This document shows positions 33,827-43,061 of a stretch of DNA of 64,000 bases, one piece after another. This DNA comes from Tepidiforma sp. (GTDB lineage: Bacteria > Chloroflexota > Dehalococcoidia > Tepidiformales > Tepidiformaceae). Below the pieces are notes generated by a model. That model was not told the DNA's origin. It saw nothing but the letters and a program-made list of their open reading frames with translations, and did not search any database. Both the position numbers and the translations under genes were made by a program. Location: assembly GCA_026003935.1 (NCBI GenBank), contig BPIE01000002.1, positions 62,001-126,000 on the forward strand, read 5' to 3'. Each line of letters starts with the position of its first letter. Positions within the stretch are counted from its first letter, which is position 1.

Positions 33827-35318
33827 CAGCGGCACGACTGTCCCGGCGTGGGTGTTCGGGGGAGCTACCCTCCTGCTCGCGGCGACGCTGTTTTTCGGCA
33901 TCGCCACCCGCGTGAGCCTGGCGAACGACATCGACGTCGTCGCCCGTGCCGGCATTTCACGGGTGCTGCGGGGCGGCATTCCCGACCTCGTCGACACGTT
34001 TCTTCTCATTTCGCTCATGTTCCTGGGCTACGGATTGGCCCTCTGGGCGCTCTGGCGGGGATTCCGGTATGCGTTCGCCGGGGCTGTGGCGGGCACCGTG
34101 ATTTGCAGCCTCGCGATGCTCCCGGCCATGCCGCTCACGTCGCCCGATGCCGTACACCTCGCGGCGGATGTGCGAACGTTCTGGCTCCATGGCAAGTGGC
34201 CGGCCGAATTCAGCGGCACCCCTGACAAGGTGGACGACCCGGTCGCGAACGAAGTCCGGGTGTATCGTTCGAACCCGAGCGGGTATGGCCCGCTCGCATA
34301 CGTCATCGGGGGCGCAACGCTACCGTTCGTCGGGGACAACTTCAGGGCCAACCTCCTCGGCCAGAAGGTCATCGCCGGGCTGTTCTTCGTTGGAACGGCT
34401 GCAGCGGCAGGGTTGATCGCGAGGCGATTCGGCGGGAATGCCGCCTTCACGGCGGGCTTCATCGGACTCAACCCGATGATGCTCTGGCAGTACCCGGGCG
34501 ATGGCCACAACGACTCGCTGATGGCGTTCTTCGGCGTGCTCGCGCTTGGGGTCGCGACGGTTCCGGGATGGAAGGGACGCGCGGGCAGTGCAGCCGCCGG
34601 CCTGGCGTCCGCGCTCTGCAAATACGCGCTCGTGCTGGCGGCGCCGCTCCTCGCCGTGTACTGGTTCCCGCACCTCCGGCGTGCCATCGCCATTGGCGCA
34701 GCGGCGCTCGGATTCATCCTGCTGGCGGCGTACACGTTCGACTTCGCTCCCGTTCGGAACGGCACCCTCGGCCCGGCAACGGCGGTGGCTCCGACTACGC
34801 CGGCAGGTGTGCTTTCGGGCATGGCCGGCTTCGGCGGCCAGGGCAACGACCGGCTCGTCTTCTTGGGGTACATAGCCGCGCTCGGTATTCTCGCGGTGGT
34901 GCTCTGGAGACATCCCCTCGAAACGGGGCGCGACCTGGCACGGGCGACGGCCTGGGTGATGGGCCTGTTTCTGTTCGCTGCCTTCCCGGGCTTCCTGCCG
35001 TGGTACCTGGTCTGGTTCCTGCCCTTCGCGGCAATCGGCGGAGACCGGCGCCAGCTTTGGTGGGCGGGGAGCTGGACAGCAGCGGCGTTCTTGCCGGTGC
35101 TGGCACTCAACTGGCAAATCTCGATCAACCGGGCGTGGAACATCCCGGAACCGGTCCGCTGGTCCGTGGTGCTGGCATGGTCGCTCACGCTCATTGCGAC
35201 GTGGCTCGGGCCGCAGCTCTTCCGCGGAGGAGGAACGGCGCGGGCGAGGCGGGCCGCGTCGAGACCGCAGGTGGCTCGGCGCGACGTGCCCGGCCGGGCC
35301 GCGCGGCGGCGTGCCTGA
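33801..35318 (+). CDS. Polytopic membrane protein, GT-C/mannosyltransferase-like
   Basis: A 505-residue protein with about 11 TM segments. A large early loop contains TSPDAVHLAADVRTFWLHG (about 111-130) with acidic residues, as in GT-C glycosyltransferases that use polyprenyl-phosphate sugars; NPSGYGPLAYV and GDGHNDSLMAF are further conserved-looking stretches of GT87/MptA-type proteins. The start is GTG, inside the GT2 gene in another frame (26-base overlap). The C-terminus is a basic cytoplasmic tail. The donor and acceptor are not determinable. It converges on the flippase gene. Confidence 0.75.
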   Translation: MANPLRAADSGTTVPAWVFGGATLLLAATLFFGIATRVSLANDIDVVARAGISRVLRGGIPDLVDTFLLISLMFLGYGLALWALWRGFRYAFAGAVAGTVICSLAMLPAMPLTSPDAVHLAADVRTFWLHGKWPAEFSGTPDKVDDPVANEVRVYRSNPSGYGPLAYVIGGATLPFVGDNFRANLLGQKVIAGLFFVGTAAAAGLIARRFGGNAAFTAGFIGLNPMMLWQYPGDGHNDSLMAFFGVLALGVATVPGWKGRAGSAAAGLASALCKYALVLAAPLLAVYWFPHLRRAIAIGAAALGFILLAAYTFDFAPVRNGTLGPATAVAPTTPAGVLSGMAGFGGQGNDRLVFLGYIAALGILAVVLWRHPLETGRDLARATAWVMGLFLFAAFPGFLPWYLVWFLPFAAIGGDRRQLWWAGSWTAAAFLPVLALNWQISINRAWNIPEPVRWSVVLAWSLTLIATWLGPQLFRGGGTARARRAASRPQVARRDVPGRAARRRA

Positions 35319-35330
35319 GCGTGGGGCAGG

Positions 35331-36656
35331 TCAGGCCTTCGCACGCGCGCGGGACGCGAGTTCGCGAGCGAGTGCGGGATAGCGCTGGAGGTCGGAGCGG
35401 CGAATGCGCCACACCTCGCACGGGGACACCGGAGCAAGCCAGAGGAACAACGCGAAGGCTGTGGCGCCAGAGGCAAGGTAACTTGCAGTCGTTGCCCAGG
35501 CTGCACCCACGAAGCCGTAGACCGGGATGAGCGCGAGACCGGCCAGGACGCTGAATGCAAGTGAGAGAAGCCCAAGGACCAGCACGATGCCCGGCCGACC
35601 GAGCTGGTTCGCAAAGTAGTTGTTCAGAAGGGACTGCGGCGCGTAGAGCAGCGTTCCGATGCAAAGGATGCGCAACGGCAGGGCAGCGGGCCGATAGTCG
35701 GGACCGAACAGCACCACGACCGCCCAGGGGGCAAGCAGCGCAAGGGCCGCCGCCCCAACAGTCACGATGAGCAGCGTATGGCGAACGCCCGTCGCGGTGA
35801 TGCGGGCCGCCTCTTCGCGCGATTCGGCGCCGACGCGGGCAAACGACGCCATGGCGATCGAGGAAGAAAAGAGCCAGAGTGCCTCGGCACCAGCGATGGC
35901 CGAGGCGTAGATGCCGGCGCCTTCACGGCTATCGAGGCTGACCACCAGCAGCAGGTCGATCCGATAGTTGAGGAGGCCGACCACGCCGGCAAGTCCGCTT
36001 ACGAGGGTGAACCGCAGCATCCCGCGGAGGAGACCTGGATTGGGCCGATGCCGGAGCAGCCACGTCCACCAGCCGGGACGCCACGCGAGCAGGGGAAGGA
36101 GACCGAGGTACTGGGCCGCCGCCCACGCAGCCAGCGCGGCAACGGCCGTTCGTTCTCCCCAGCCGATGAGCACGATGACGAGGAGCATGAAGCCGACTGC
36201 CACCGGCAGGTTCGCGATGAGGTTGAACCAGGTGACGCGCCCCTCGCCAAGAACGATGCCGTTCAGAGTGTTCCGGATGATGTTCGGGGGGAGCAGCATG
36301 CCCGCGACGAGTCCTAGCCGGCCGAGGTCGCCCGGCAGCGCGAGCCAGGCCGCGGCGCCGGAGACCAGTGCCAGCAAGGAGGCCCCAAGCGCGAGAACCA
36401 GGGCATTGCCTGCGACCTCCGCGGGCTCGCGGCGCCGGTTAGCGACGAAGTAGCCGGTCGCTGCGCCGAGGCTGGTGATTCCGCCAACGGCAGAGGTGAA
36501 GACGACGGCCGAGGCGTACGCCCCGCGCTCATCCACCGAGAGCTGGCGGGCAGTGAGCACACCGATGGCGGCCCAGAGAAACGTCGCGCCGAAGCGGAAG
36601 ACGAGCGCAATGAGGCTCCCGGCAGCAATGCCCACGGCGGCATCGTAGCGCGGCAC
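35331..36656 (-). CDS. Oligosaccharide flippase, MATE/Wzx type
   Basis: A 441-residue MOP-superfamily protein with about 13-14 TM helices, expected to flip lipid-linked oligosaccharides. Visible family features are an N-terminal FRFGATFLWAAIGVLTARQLS helix with LSVDERGAYASAV (the Wzx-like ARxLGpxeyG region), and VVLFGPDYRPAALPLRIL in the second half. The frame extends to 36773, but the GTG at 36656 is 4 bases after the stop of the GT4 remnant and matches the family start better. It sits with GT2, a GT-C-like protein and the GT4 pseudogene, forming a surface-glycan block. Confidence 0.82.
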   Translation of the reverse strand: MPRYDAAVGIAAGSLIALVFRFGATFLWAAIGVLTARQLSVDERGAYASAVVFTSAVGGITSLGAATGYFVANRRREPAEVAGNALVLALGASLLALVSGAAAWLALPGDLGRLGLVAGMLLPPNIIRNTLNGIVLGEGRVTWFNLIANLPVAVGFMLLVIVLIGWGERTAVAALAAWAAAQYLGLLPLLAWRPGWWTWLLRHRPNPGLLRGMLRFTLVSGLAGVVGLLNYRIDLLLVVSLDSREGAGIYASAIAGAEALWLFSSSIAMASFARVGAESREEAARITATGVRHTLLIVTVGAAALALLAPWAVVVLFGPDYRPAALPLRILCIGTLLYAPQSLLNNYFANQLGRPGIVLVLGLLSLAFSVLAGLALIPVYGFVGAAWATTASYLASGATAFALFLWLAPVSPCEVWRIRRSDLQRYPALARELASRARAKA

Positions 36657-36660
36657 GCGG

Positions 36661-37707
36661 TTATGCCAACGTTGCGTAGACGGCGGCAAGTCTGTGACCG
36701 GCGGCTTCCACCGAAAACTCCATCGCGCGAGCGACGCCGGCTTCCCGGAGGCGTCGACCGAAGCCGGGGGCACCGAGGAGCCGCGTCATGGATTCACCGA
36801 ACCTGACGGGAAAGCCGGGGCTGTCTAACGGCACGAGCAGGGCGGCATCTCCGGCCACTTCCGCGATGGCCCCGCCATCGGATGCCACGGCCGGCAGCCC
36901 CATAGCCATCGCCGCCAGGACCGGATAGCCCAAGACTCCCGCGAGCGAGGGCTGCGTGGAGCGGGCGAAGGCGGTCGTCCGCGAGGGGCCTATGCTCGGT
37001 GAACCGCCCTTCGCGAGCCATGAGCGAGGCGGCCGGGGCCCGACGCGGATGAGAATGGCTTCTTGGAGCCGCGGCGTCGGCATGGCCTCGAGGAGGGCGC
37101 CGAGACCCTTGTGAGGGCCCGTGTGGCCTATCGACGGACGCGCGGGCCGGCTCGCTGGACCACGCCAGCCCCGGCGAGGGCTTGCTTCGGCATCGACCCG
37201 CGAAGTCGGCCGGAGGACGGGGCGAGGGGATTCGGGACCACCACCACGCGGTCGGGTTGAACCGGCAGGTGCTGCGGGAGGTCTTGGCGGCTGAACTGCG
37301 ACGGCGCAACCACGAGGTCGGCACTCGCGAGCGCCCAAGCGGCCGCCGGAGGGAGCTGCGCTTGACCGGTCCGAGCCGTCTACGGAAATAGCCGGGCCTC
37401 CACAGACCAAGGATGTCATGAATCGTCACAACGACTCGAGCATGGCGGCCAGAACGTGCGCCGCGGGGGCGAGCGCCTGGTCGGCGAGGTGGACGATTTC
37501 GAAACCGCCGCGGCTCGCTTCGCAGGCGGCGGCGCGGGATCATCGTGCGACGGCGCCACGGAACACAGAAGGCGGGTTCCACCGCGGGGCAAACAGCCGG
37601 GCCGTGATGACGTCGCCTGCAGCGAGCGAGGCTTCCAGACCGCCGGCGTAGCACGAGGTACTGCGCCGGCGCTGGCCCGGGAACGGTTCGGCGATGAGAA
37701 CTCGGAT
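36661..37707 (-). pseudogene. Glycosyltransferase family 4 pseudogene
   Basis: Remains of a GT4 enzyme spread over all three minus-strand frames. In order: IRVLIAEPFPGQRR (near 37705), GGFEIVHLADQALAPAAHVL, VVVTIHDILGLWRPGYF, LVVAPSQFSRQDLPQ with VVVVPNPL, IGHTGPHKGLGALLEAM, and a final intact-looking stretch with YPVLAAMAMGLPAVASDGG and the E-x7-E region through VYATLA. At least four frameshifts are needed to reconnect them and the start codon is missing. The 3' third still reads well, so decay may be recent, or the assembly is poor here. The order of motifs is that of a normal 350-380-residue GT4. Confidence 0.85.
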
Positions 37708-37760
37708 GTGAGCCCGATCGTATGGCCCGGGGGACCGGCGAACGATGGCGTCCGCTCTGC

Positions 37761-37766
37761 TAGACT
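37761..37766 (+). promoter_or_regulatory. Candidate -10 of tRNA-Gly
   Basis: TAGACT 29 bases before the tRNA 5' end. No convincing -35 partner was found. Confidence 0.35.
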
Positions 37767-37795
37767 GGAAAGCGGGGCGGTCCCGTGTATGGAGT

Positions 37796-37869
37796 GCGGG
37801 CGTGGCGTAGTGGTAGCGTGCGACCCTTCCAAGGTTGAGGTGCGGGTTCGATTCCCGCCGCCCGCTCCA
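37796..37869 (+). tRNA. tRNA-Gly (UCC anticodon)
   Basis: Acceptor GCGGGCG pairs with CGCCCGC, discriminator U, genomically encoded CCA. The anticodon arm is CGACC-CUUCCAA-GGUUG, giving anticodon UCC. The T arm is GCGGG-UUCGAUU-CCCGC. It lies just beyond the GT4 remnant on the opposite strand. Confidence 0.95.
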
Positions 37870-38151
37870 GATGAACATCCGGCATCACTTGCACGGCCGA
37901 ATTCAGGAATCGGCCGCGTCAGCCAGTCGTGATTCTCGTTGTTCGTAAGGACCTGATAGCCACGCTGGCCCGCCTTGCACCGTATTCCGTCTCGTGGTCG
38001 CCGGGTGCGGTGCACAACACCGGGGCGGTTTATCGGACCTCGCAGATTCCAGAACCAATGCCAGCGCTTGTATTCGGTGTAGAAGCCGCGAGTGCATCGG
38101 CGCGATGACATCCCCGACACCGCGGGAGTCGGCGCGGCCGGAGGCGAGCAG
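37870..38151. other. Gap between tRNA-Gly and the LuxR-HTH gene
   Basis: No convincing gene, repeat of the tRNA 3' end or integrase remnant was seen here. Frames overlapping it are shadows. Confidence 0.4.
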
Positions 38152-38454
38152 ATGCAACAGCAACTCAGCTCGCGGGAACGCGAGGTGGCCGCACTCGTCA
38201 CCCGCGGGATGACCGACGCGGAAATCGCGCTCACGGTGGGGCTGAGCGCCTCGACGGTGAAGCACTACGTCGAGACCGCCATGCGCAAGACCAGCGTGAC
38301 CAGCCGAGTCTCGCTCGCCACGCGGTGGCGCGACCGGGAGGGGGCCGGTTGCCCCCGGCCGACCGGCGGGGCCGACGAGCCGAATTGCGGGCCTCGTCGC
38401 GTGGGGGGGACGGTTCCTGAGGCATCCCACGGGGGAGAATCGCGATGCGGTTAG
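38152..38454 (+). CDS. Stand-alone LuxR-type HTH protein
   Basis: A 100-residue protein whose first 60 residues are a GerE/LuxR DNA-binding domain: LSSREREVAALVTRG (about 5-19), then MTDAEIALTVGLSASTVKHY with the recognition helix, and a final helix. The C-terminal 40 residues are Gly/Pro/Arg-rich and unstructured-looking. No receiver or sensor domain precedes it; a GTG at 38092 would add only 20 residues. GGAGGCG lies 6-8 bases upstream of the chosen ATG. It may be an orphan regulator or the surviving end of a longer response regulator, in keeping with the decayed gene just upstream. Confidence 0.65.
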   Translation: MQQQLSSREREVAALVTRGMTDAEIALTVGLSASTVKHYVETAMRKTSVTSRVSLATRWRDREGAGCPRPTGGADEPNCGPRRVGGTVPEASHGGESRCG

Positions 38455-38693
38455 TCTCTCAAGTAGTTACTGCGGTCGCCACTCCCCCGCCGGAACCCGC
38501 GGGCAGCGCTGTGTGCGACGAGAACACACGCGGCAAGTTCGAGGGGGTCATCGCGGGCTGCGCATCTCCCCGGACATCGCCGGGTTCGGCGAGCACACAG
38601 TCCCTTGCAAAGAGCCCGTCGCACGGGGGGCTGCTGATTTGCCAGGTCGGCGGGGCGGCTGCCGCGGGCCATGGTGGCCGGTGCCGGTAGGGG

Positions 38694-39341
38694 TCAGTAG
38701 AGACCCGGCAGGAGTCGCCAGCGGACGCGGCTGGCGTACTCGTCGTAGTCGCTGGTGGCGCGGAGCACGCGTTCTTCGGCCTGGATGCGCAACACCTGAA
38801 AGACCAGCACGGTCGCGAAGACGAAGGCGTTCCACCACCAGAGGTTGGCGAGCAGGAACCCCGCCAGGGTGATGTTGTGCCCGAGGTAAATCGGGTGGCG
38901 GACGAACCGGTAGGGGCCGAATGTCTTGAGCCCGCGGTTGGCGGCCACCACGCCGAAGCTCCGTCCAAGGGTGGCGAAGCTGACGATGACCCAGGTGAGT
39001 CCGACGACCTGAAGCGCGACGCCGTAGCCTTCGAGGATTCCGCCGGAGGGGGCGGGTCTCGAAGCGAGCGCGAACCACCCGCCGATGGTCGCGATGACCC
39101 AGTCGTAGACGCGCGTCGAGGTGTAGATGGGGCGCCGGCGGGTGAGGAAGATGCCGACAAGGATGGCCTGTTCGATGGCGAAGAAGGCGCTGGCGGCGGA
39201 ATGGCCTTCGAGCGCCGAGCGGCCGTGGGCGTAGAAGAAGAGCGCGCTGACTACGACAAGCGCGGCGTCCTGGGCGGTTGAGAGGCGCCGCTTCCACGCT
39301 GCAGGTGGATGCTCCGCGGGCGGTGTGCTGGGGTTCGTCAT
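38694..39341 (-). CDS. Isoprenylcysteine carboxyl methyltransferase-like membrane protein
   Basis: A 215-residue polytopic protein of the ICMT/PEMT-type methyltransferase superfamily. Four or five TM segments are followed by the SAM-binding signature YRFVRHPIYLGHNIT (about 142-156) and EERVLRATSDYDEY near the C-terminus. Bacterial homologues methylate unknown acceptors or lipids. The reading frame is open far upstream but the ATG at 39341, at the start of a short hydrophilic N-terminus, is the first sensible start. Confidence 0.85.
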   Translation of the reverse strand: MTNPSTPPAEHPPAAWKRRLSTAQDAALVVVSALFFYAHGRSALEGHSAASAFFAIEQAILVGIFLTRRRPIYTSTRVYDWVIATIGGWFALASRPAPSGGILEGYGVALQVVGLTWVIVSFATLGRSFGVVAANRGLKTFGPYRFVRHPIYLGHNITLAGFLLANLWWWNAFVFATVLVFQVLRIQAEERVLRATSDYDEYASRVRWRLLPGLY

Positions 39342-39683
39342 ACGCTCTGCTCCCTGCCGAGCCGTATTGGCCCGGTCGTCATAGATAACGTCGGCAGCGG
39401 GGCACTGGAGGTGCAGGGAGGAGGAGCCAACCGGGCGCGGGAGACGAAGGGGTTGCACGTAGGTGACTGGCCTTTTGGGGGGCTGGAGCGCGGCCGAACT
39501 TGCGAATAGCTCCAGCGATGGTGGCGTCCCGCCGGAAGGCGACCAACGCGACGGCCAAGCCCGCAAGGGGTTCGCGGAAGTCAGCAGGAAGGCAGGGGCC
39601 CTGGGGCCCGCAGCAAGGGCGCCAGCATCGAGGGGGACATACCCGGGGCAGGGACCCCAACAAAGAGAGGTAGGAGTACCGAC
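39342..39683. other. 342-bp region upstream of flp
   Basis: The probable promoter/5'-leader region of the Tad operon. It contains GC-rich inverted repeats (for example GGGCCC copies around 39597-39609) but no recognisable riboswitch and no gene. The ribosome site AGAGAGGTAGGAG precedes flp. Confidence 0.4.
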
Positions 39684-39869
39684 ATGTCGAAGCTTCGCAA
39701 CTGGGCCGTCAGCAAGGTCGCCGCGTGGCAGGCGCGCGACGAGGAAGGCCAGGGTCTCGCCGAATACGGCCTGATCCTCGCCCTCATCGCCATCGTCTGC
39801 ATTGGCGCTCTTACGCTCCTCGGCAGCAACATCTCCGACGCACTGAACAACGTCGCCGGCAGCATCTAG
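39684..39869 (+). CDS. flp: Flp-type IVb pilin
   Basis: A 61-residue major pilin of a Tad (tight-adherence) pilus. A short basic leader ends at Gly22; the mature N-terminus would be QGLAEYGLILALIAIVCIGA, with Glu at +5 and Tyr at +6, the diagnostic Flp Glu-Tyr pair. The helix is followed by a very short C-terminal SNISDALNNVAGSI. Processing would be by the prepilin peptidase at 47945-48616. A hairpin follows, which could leave flp mRNA in excess over the later operon genes. Confidence 0.95.
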   Translation: MSKLRNWAVSKVAAWQARDEEGQGLAEYGLILALIAIVCIGALTLLGSNISDALNNVAGSI

Positions 39870-39908
39870 TTCGCGTTGCCGGTGACGCCGGCACAGCGAC
39901 CAGCAGCG

Positions 39909-39940
39909 AAGGGGTGGGGGACGGAAGTTCCCCGCCCCTT
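39909..39940 (+). terminator. Hairpin after flp (partial terminator or stabiliser)
   Basis: 13-bp stem with two G-T pairs, AAGGGGTGGGGGA with TTCCCCGCCCCTT, and a 6-base loop; no long T-tract. Its position suits differential expression of pilin. Confidence 0.6.
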
Positions 39941-39965
39941 CTGCCATCAGACAGGAGACCGCAGC

Positions 39966-40472
39966 ATGTTGGAAGCGGGTCAGCAATCCCTGGAGCAGGG
40001 AGAGGTGGAGCCGGGCACGACCCGGCGTTCGGCGTTGCGGCGGCTGCTGCGGCGCTTCCGGGAGACGGAGACCGGGCAGGCGCTCGTAGAGTTCACGATG
40101 ATCCTGCCGCTCTTCGTGCTCCTGTTCATGAGCATGGTGGAGTTTGGGCGGGCCTTCCACACGTGGCTGTTGATCACGAATGCTGCCCGCGAAGGCGCCC
40201 GCATTGCGGCCGTCCAATCTGACCTTTCAACGGTGCAGACGCGGATTTACGACAGCTTCTGTGCCAACTACCCAAGCCAGTGCAATATCGACCCATCGAA
40301 GGTGACGATTACGACGAACAACATCCAGGGGTCGCGCGGGTCGATGGTGGAGATCGATGTTGCCTACGACTTCGACTGGGTGACTCCGATCGGGGACATC
40401 GTGAACCTCGTATCGGGCGGCAACCTCTCCGACCTCACGATCAGGTCGCACGCCTCGATGCGGCTGGAGTAG
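39966..40472 (+). CDS. tadE: TadE-like pseudopilin
   Basis: A 168-residue TadE-family minor pilin. The 37-residue basic leader ends at Gly37, followed by QALVEFTMILPLFVLLFMSM with Glu at +5, a prepilin-type site. The sequence NAAREGARIAA after the helix is the TadE signature. The C-terminal domain has two cysteines (FCANYPSQC) likely to pair. AGGAGAC before the ATG supports the start. Confidence 0.9.
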   Translation: MLEAGQQSLEQGEVEPGTTRRSALRRLLRRFRETETGQALVEFTMILPLFVLLFMSMVEFGRAFHTWLLITNAAREGARIAAVQSDLSTVQTRIYDSFCANYPSQCNIDPSKVTITTNNIQGSRGSMVEIDVAYDFDWVTPIGDIVNLVSGGNLSDLTIRSHASMRLE

Positions 40473-40504
40473 TCGGTCTACAGGCAGAACAAAGGAGGCG
40501 AGCG

Positions 40505-42013
40505 ATGGTCCGTTCGCTGCTTCGCAGAGGTTTGAGGAATGAGCGCGGGCAAGCATTGCCGCTGTTCGCGCTCTTCCTGATGGTGTTCATCGGGTTCGTT
40601 GCGATGAGCATCGATGTGGGCCGGTACGTGTGGGCGCGGACGCAGATGCAGGCGGCGGTGGACGCGGCAGCACTCGCGGCCGCGCAAAGCATGCCCAGCG
40701 AGACCGATGCGGCCACGAAGGCGACCGAGTACTGGACGGACAACAGCGGCTTCATTCGGAGCCAGGGGACCAACGTCCAGTTCGCTGTCTCGTACCCGGA
40801 AGGGAACAAGGCGGTGCGGGTGGAGGCGCGGGCGGACATCCCGACGTGGTTCGCGCGGCTGTTTGGGGTGGACCACTGGACGGTATCGGCATCGGGCGAT
40901 GCGGAGTCGCAGGTACTCGACATCGTGGTGGTGTTCGACATCTCGGGGTCGATGTGCTTCGACAGCTTCGCGCAGACGGAGACTTCGGGGGCGTACATGA
41001 TGAGCCCGGGACGGCTGACGCCGGCGGGCGGATTCGCGTTCCCGAGGCTGCGTTCGGCGATCACCGCGACCCAGACGAGCATCCCACTCAACGACGTTCG
41101 CATCTTTACGAGCACCAACGCGTCGACAAACCGAAGCAACTTCGGGACGACGTTCAACAGCACGACGCCGTACTGGCAGCGATCCGCCTCGGGTCTGCGC
41201 GCCGGGATGATCATGATCGACGGCGAGTTGATGCGGATCACCGGGGTGAATGTTTCAACCAACACGCTGACGGTCGTCCGGGGCCAGCAGAACAACAGCA
41301 CCGGCGTGTATACGACGGCAACGTCGCATGCGGCGAATGCGGAGGTGTGGGCGAACCGCACCGGCTATTCGAGCAGGAACGACTATTGCCAGCTGGCGAG
41401 CTACTACACACCCACCACGACCCAGAACGGCCCGGCGCAGCCATTCGACGCTGCGATCGATGCGGCGAAGTACTTTACGACGCTGTTCGACCCGGACTAC
41501 GACAAAATTGGCTCCGTACGGTACTCGACGACGGCTGCCATCAGCCAGAACCTCACTTCGAGCTTTTCGACCGTACGTGACAGCTTCGACGCCGTCCTGT
41601 GGCCGGCCGGCGCGACGAACATCCCCCACGGCCTGGCCGTTGGCAGACAGGTGCTCGACGGCCCGGGGAAGCGTGCGAACGCGGTTCGCGTGCTGGTGCT
41701 CGTAACGGACGGCATCGCCAACACGTATTGCGGGAGCTCGGCATACAACCCGGCGAACTACAACAGCACGTCGTGCAGCACGGGGAGCAGCGTGAGTACG
41801 GCAGAGACTCATGCCCGCAAGGAGGCTGAGCGGGCCAGGGACGCTGACATCATGATCTTCACGATCGGGCTCGGCAACGACCTCAACATCTCGTTCCTGC
41901 AAGACCTGGCGGATATCGGCGGCGGCAAGTTCTATCACGCACCGACGACGGCACAGCTCGACGAGGCATTCCAGGCAATCGCGGAGCAGACACACATCGC
42001 GCTGGTTCGGTAG
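40505..42013 (+). CDS. tadG: TadG-like protein with VWA domain
   Basis: A 502-residue TadG. An N-terminal GQALPLFALFLMVFIGFVAMS helix resembles a pilin helix but lacks Glu+5, so it is probably not cleaved. Then DVGRYVWARTQMQAAVDAAALAAAQ, the Tad signature. A VWA domain starts at VVVFDISGSM (MIDAS DxSGS, about 143-152). It is interrupted by a Thr/Asn/Ser-rich insertion of about 100 residues before VLVLVTDGIAN and IFTIGLGND. It may be a pilus-tip or surface adhesin-like component. The start is fixed by the GGAGG before the ATG at 40505. Confidence 0.9.
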   Translation: MVRSLLRRGLRNERGQALPLFALFLMVFIGFVAMSIDVGRYVWARTQMQAAVDAAALAAAQSMPSETDAATKATEYWTDNSGFIRSQGTNVQFAVSYPEGNKAVRVEARADIPTWFARLFGVDHWTVSASGDAESQVLDIVVVFDISGSMCFDSFAQTETSGAYMMSPGRLTPAGGFAFPRLRSAITATQTSIPLNDVRIFTSTNASTNRSNFGTTFNSTTPYWQRSASGLRAGMIMIDGELMRITGVNVSTNTLTVVRGQQNNSTGVYTTATSHAANAEVWANRTGYSSRNDYCQLASYYTPTTTQNGPAQPFDAAIDAAKYFTTLFDPDYDKIGSVRYSTTAAISQNLTSSFSTVRDSFDAVLWPAGATNIPHGLAVGRQVLDGPGKRANAVRVLVLVTDGIANTYCGSSAYNPANYNSTSCSTGSSVSTAETHARKEAERARDADIMIFTIGLGNDLNISFLQDLADIGGGKFYHAPTTAQLDEAFQAIAEQTHIALVR

Positions 42014-42038
42014 TCCGGAACATGGCCTCAGCGAACGG

Positions 42039-42075
42039 CATCCCCGTCCGAGCCCCGGCGGGGATGTCGTTTCTC
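42039..42075 (+). terminator. Hairpin with T-rich tail after tadG
   Basis: 8-bp stem CATCCCCG/CGGGGATG followed by TCGTTTCTCT. Possibly a partial terminator before cpaB. Confidence 0.6.
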
Positions 42076-42090
42076 TGGCGGATTCGCGGG

Positions 42091-42118
42091 GCGGTCTGTA
42101 GGGGAACCGTAAGACCGC
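42091..42118 (+). promoter_or_regulatory. Second hairpin between tadG and cpaB
   Basis: 7-bp stem GCGGTCT/AGACCGC with a 14-base loop, just ahead of the cpaB ribosome site. Confidence 0.45.
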
Positions 42119-42145
42119 CGATATAGCAAGGGGAGGAGTTCTCAC

Positions 42146-43045
42146 GTGAACAGATCGATTGCGGCAGCTACCAGTGGTTCGAATCGGAACAAGGGCGTGC
42201 TCTTGCTCGCCTGTGCGTTCGGTCTCCTGAGCGCTTTGCTCGTCTTCGCGTTCCTGAACAGCCGCGGCGGCAACGACAAGCTCGAGAGCGAAATCTTCGC
42301 TGGCGAGGGGGCCGAAACGGTCGTCGTCCTGACGCGCGACGTGGCGGTAGGCGAAAAGATTACCTCCGACATGCTCACGACGCGGACGATCCCGGCGACG
42401 GCGCTCCTGCCCGGGCGGGTGAAGGACAGCGAGCTCTCGTCACTCGTGGGCAAGGTTGCGACGGCGCCGATGTTCGCCGGCGAGCAAGTCATCGATGCCA
42501 AGGTGACCACGTATGTGGGCCAGGACACGCTCGCCTACAAGGTGCCGCAGGGCATGCGGGCGATTTCGCTGCAGGTTCCGCACGAGGCGTGGATTGCGGC
42601 GGGCCTGCCCCAGCCGGGCGACCGTGTCGACATCCTCGGCATCACGACGCTGAGCAAGGTTGACCCGCTGACCGGTGAGGAGAAGCCCAACGTGGTCGCG
42701 GGGTACATCGCCCAAGACGTCGAGGTGCTGGCAGTGGCGCAGACCGTCGTGAAGACGGTGCCGAAGGTGGATGGCGGGAGCAGCCCTGATGGAACAGCCG
42801 ACGGCGCTGGCGATATGGTCTCCGCGACGAGCGCGGGAGCGGTGAAGCAAGAGAACGCGACCTACGAGAAGGCGGTCTCGATCACGCTGGCGTTGCCGCC
42901 GGACCTCGCGGCGAAGGTGGCGCTCATCGATGCGATGCGCGACGACGTGGGGCAGTACCGCATCCTGCCGCGCCAGAAGGGTGACACGGACCCGATCACC
43001 GGCAAGCAGGTTTGGACGTACGACGACCTGTTCCCGGTGCGGTAG
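42146..43045 (+). CDS. cpaB: Tad pilus assembly protein CpaB/RcpC
   Basis: A 299-residue protein: one TM (about 18-37), then an SAF domain with VVVLTRDVAVGEKITSDML and TRTIPATALLPG, and a CpaB C-terminal domain (AISLQVPHEAWIAAGLPQPGDRVDIL). The start is GTG preceded by GGGGAGGAG. In diderms this family works with the outer-membrane secretin; no secretin gene is present here, consistent with a monoderm pilus. It is separated from cpaE by a GC-rich hairpin. Confidence 0.92.
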   Translation: MNRSIAAATSGSNRNKGVLLLACAFGLLSALLVFAFLNSRGGNDKLESEIFAGEGAETVVVLTRDVAVGEKITSDMLTTRTIPATALLPGRVKDSELSSLVGKVATAPMFAGEQVIDAKVTTYVGQDTLAYKVPQGMRAISLQVPHEAWIAAGLPQPGDRVDILGITTLSKVDPLTGEEKPNVVAGYIAQDVEVLAVAQTVVKTVPKVDGGSSPDGTADGAGDMVSATSAGAVKQENATYEKAVSITLALPPDLAAKVALIDAMRDDVGQYRILPRQKGDTDPITGKQVWTYDDLFPVR

Positions 43046-43061
43046 CAGGAGAGAACTTCAG

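Noticed and set aside
38445-38690. 81-codon frame after the LuxR-HTH gene
   Set aside because: Composition is not protein-like and it overlaps the upstream gene; a GGGGGAG before the ATG is the only support.
39342-39683. c-di-GMP riboswitch before flp
   Set aside because: A regulated pilus would suit it, but the conserved GEMM core cannot be matched.
42174-42190. GGTTCGAATC inside cpaB
   Set aside because: Lies in coding sequence with no tRNA fold.
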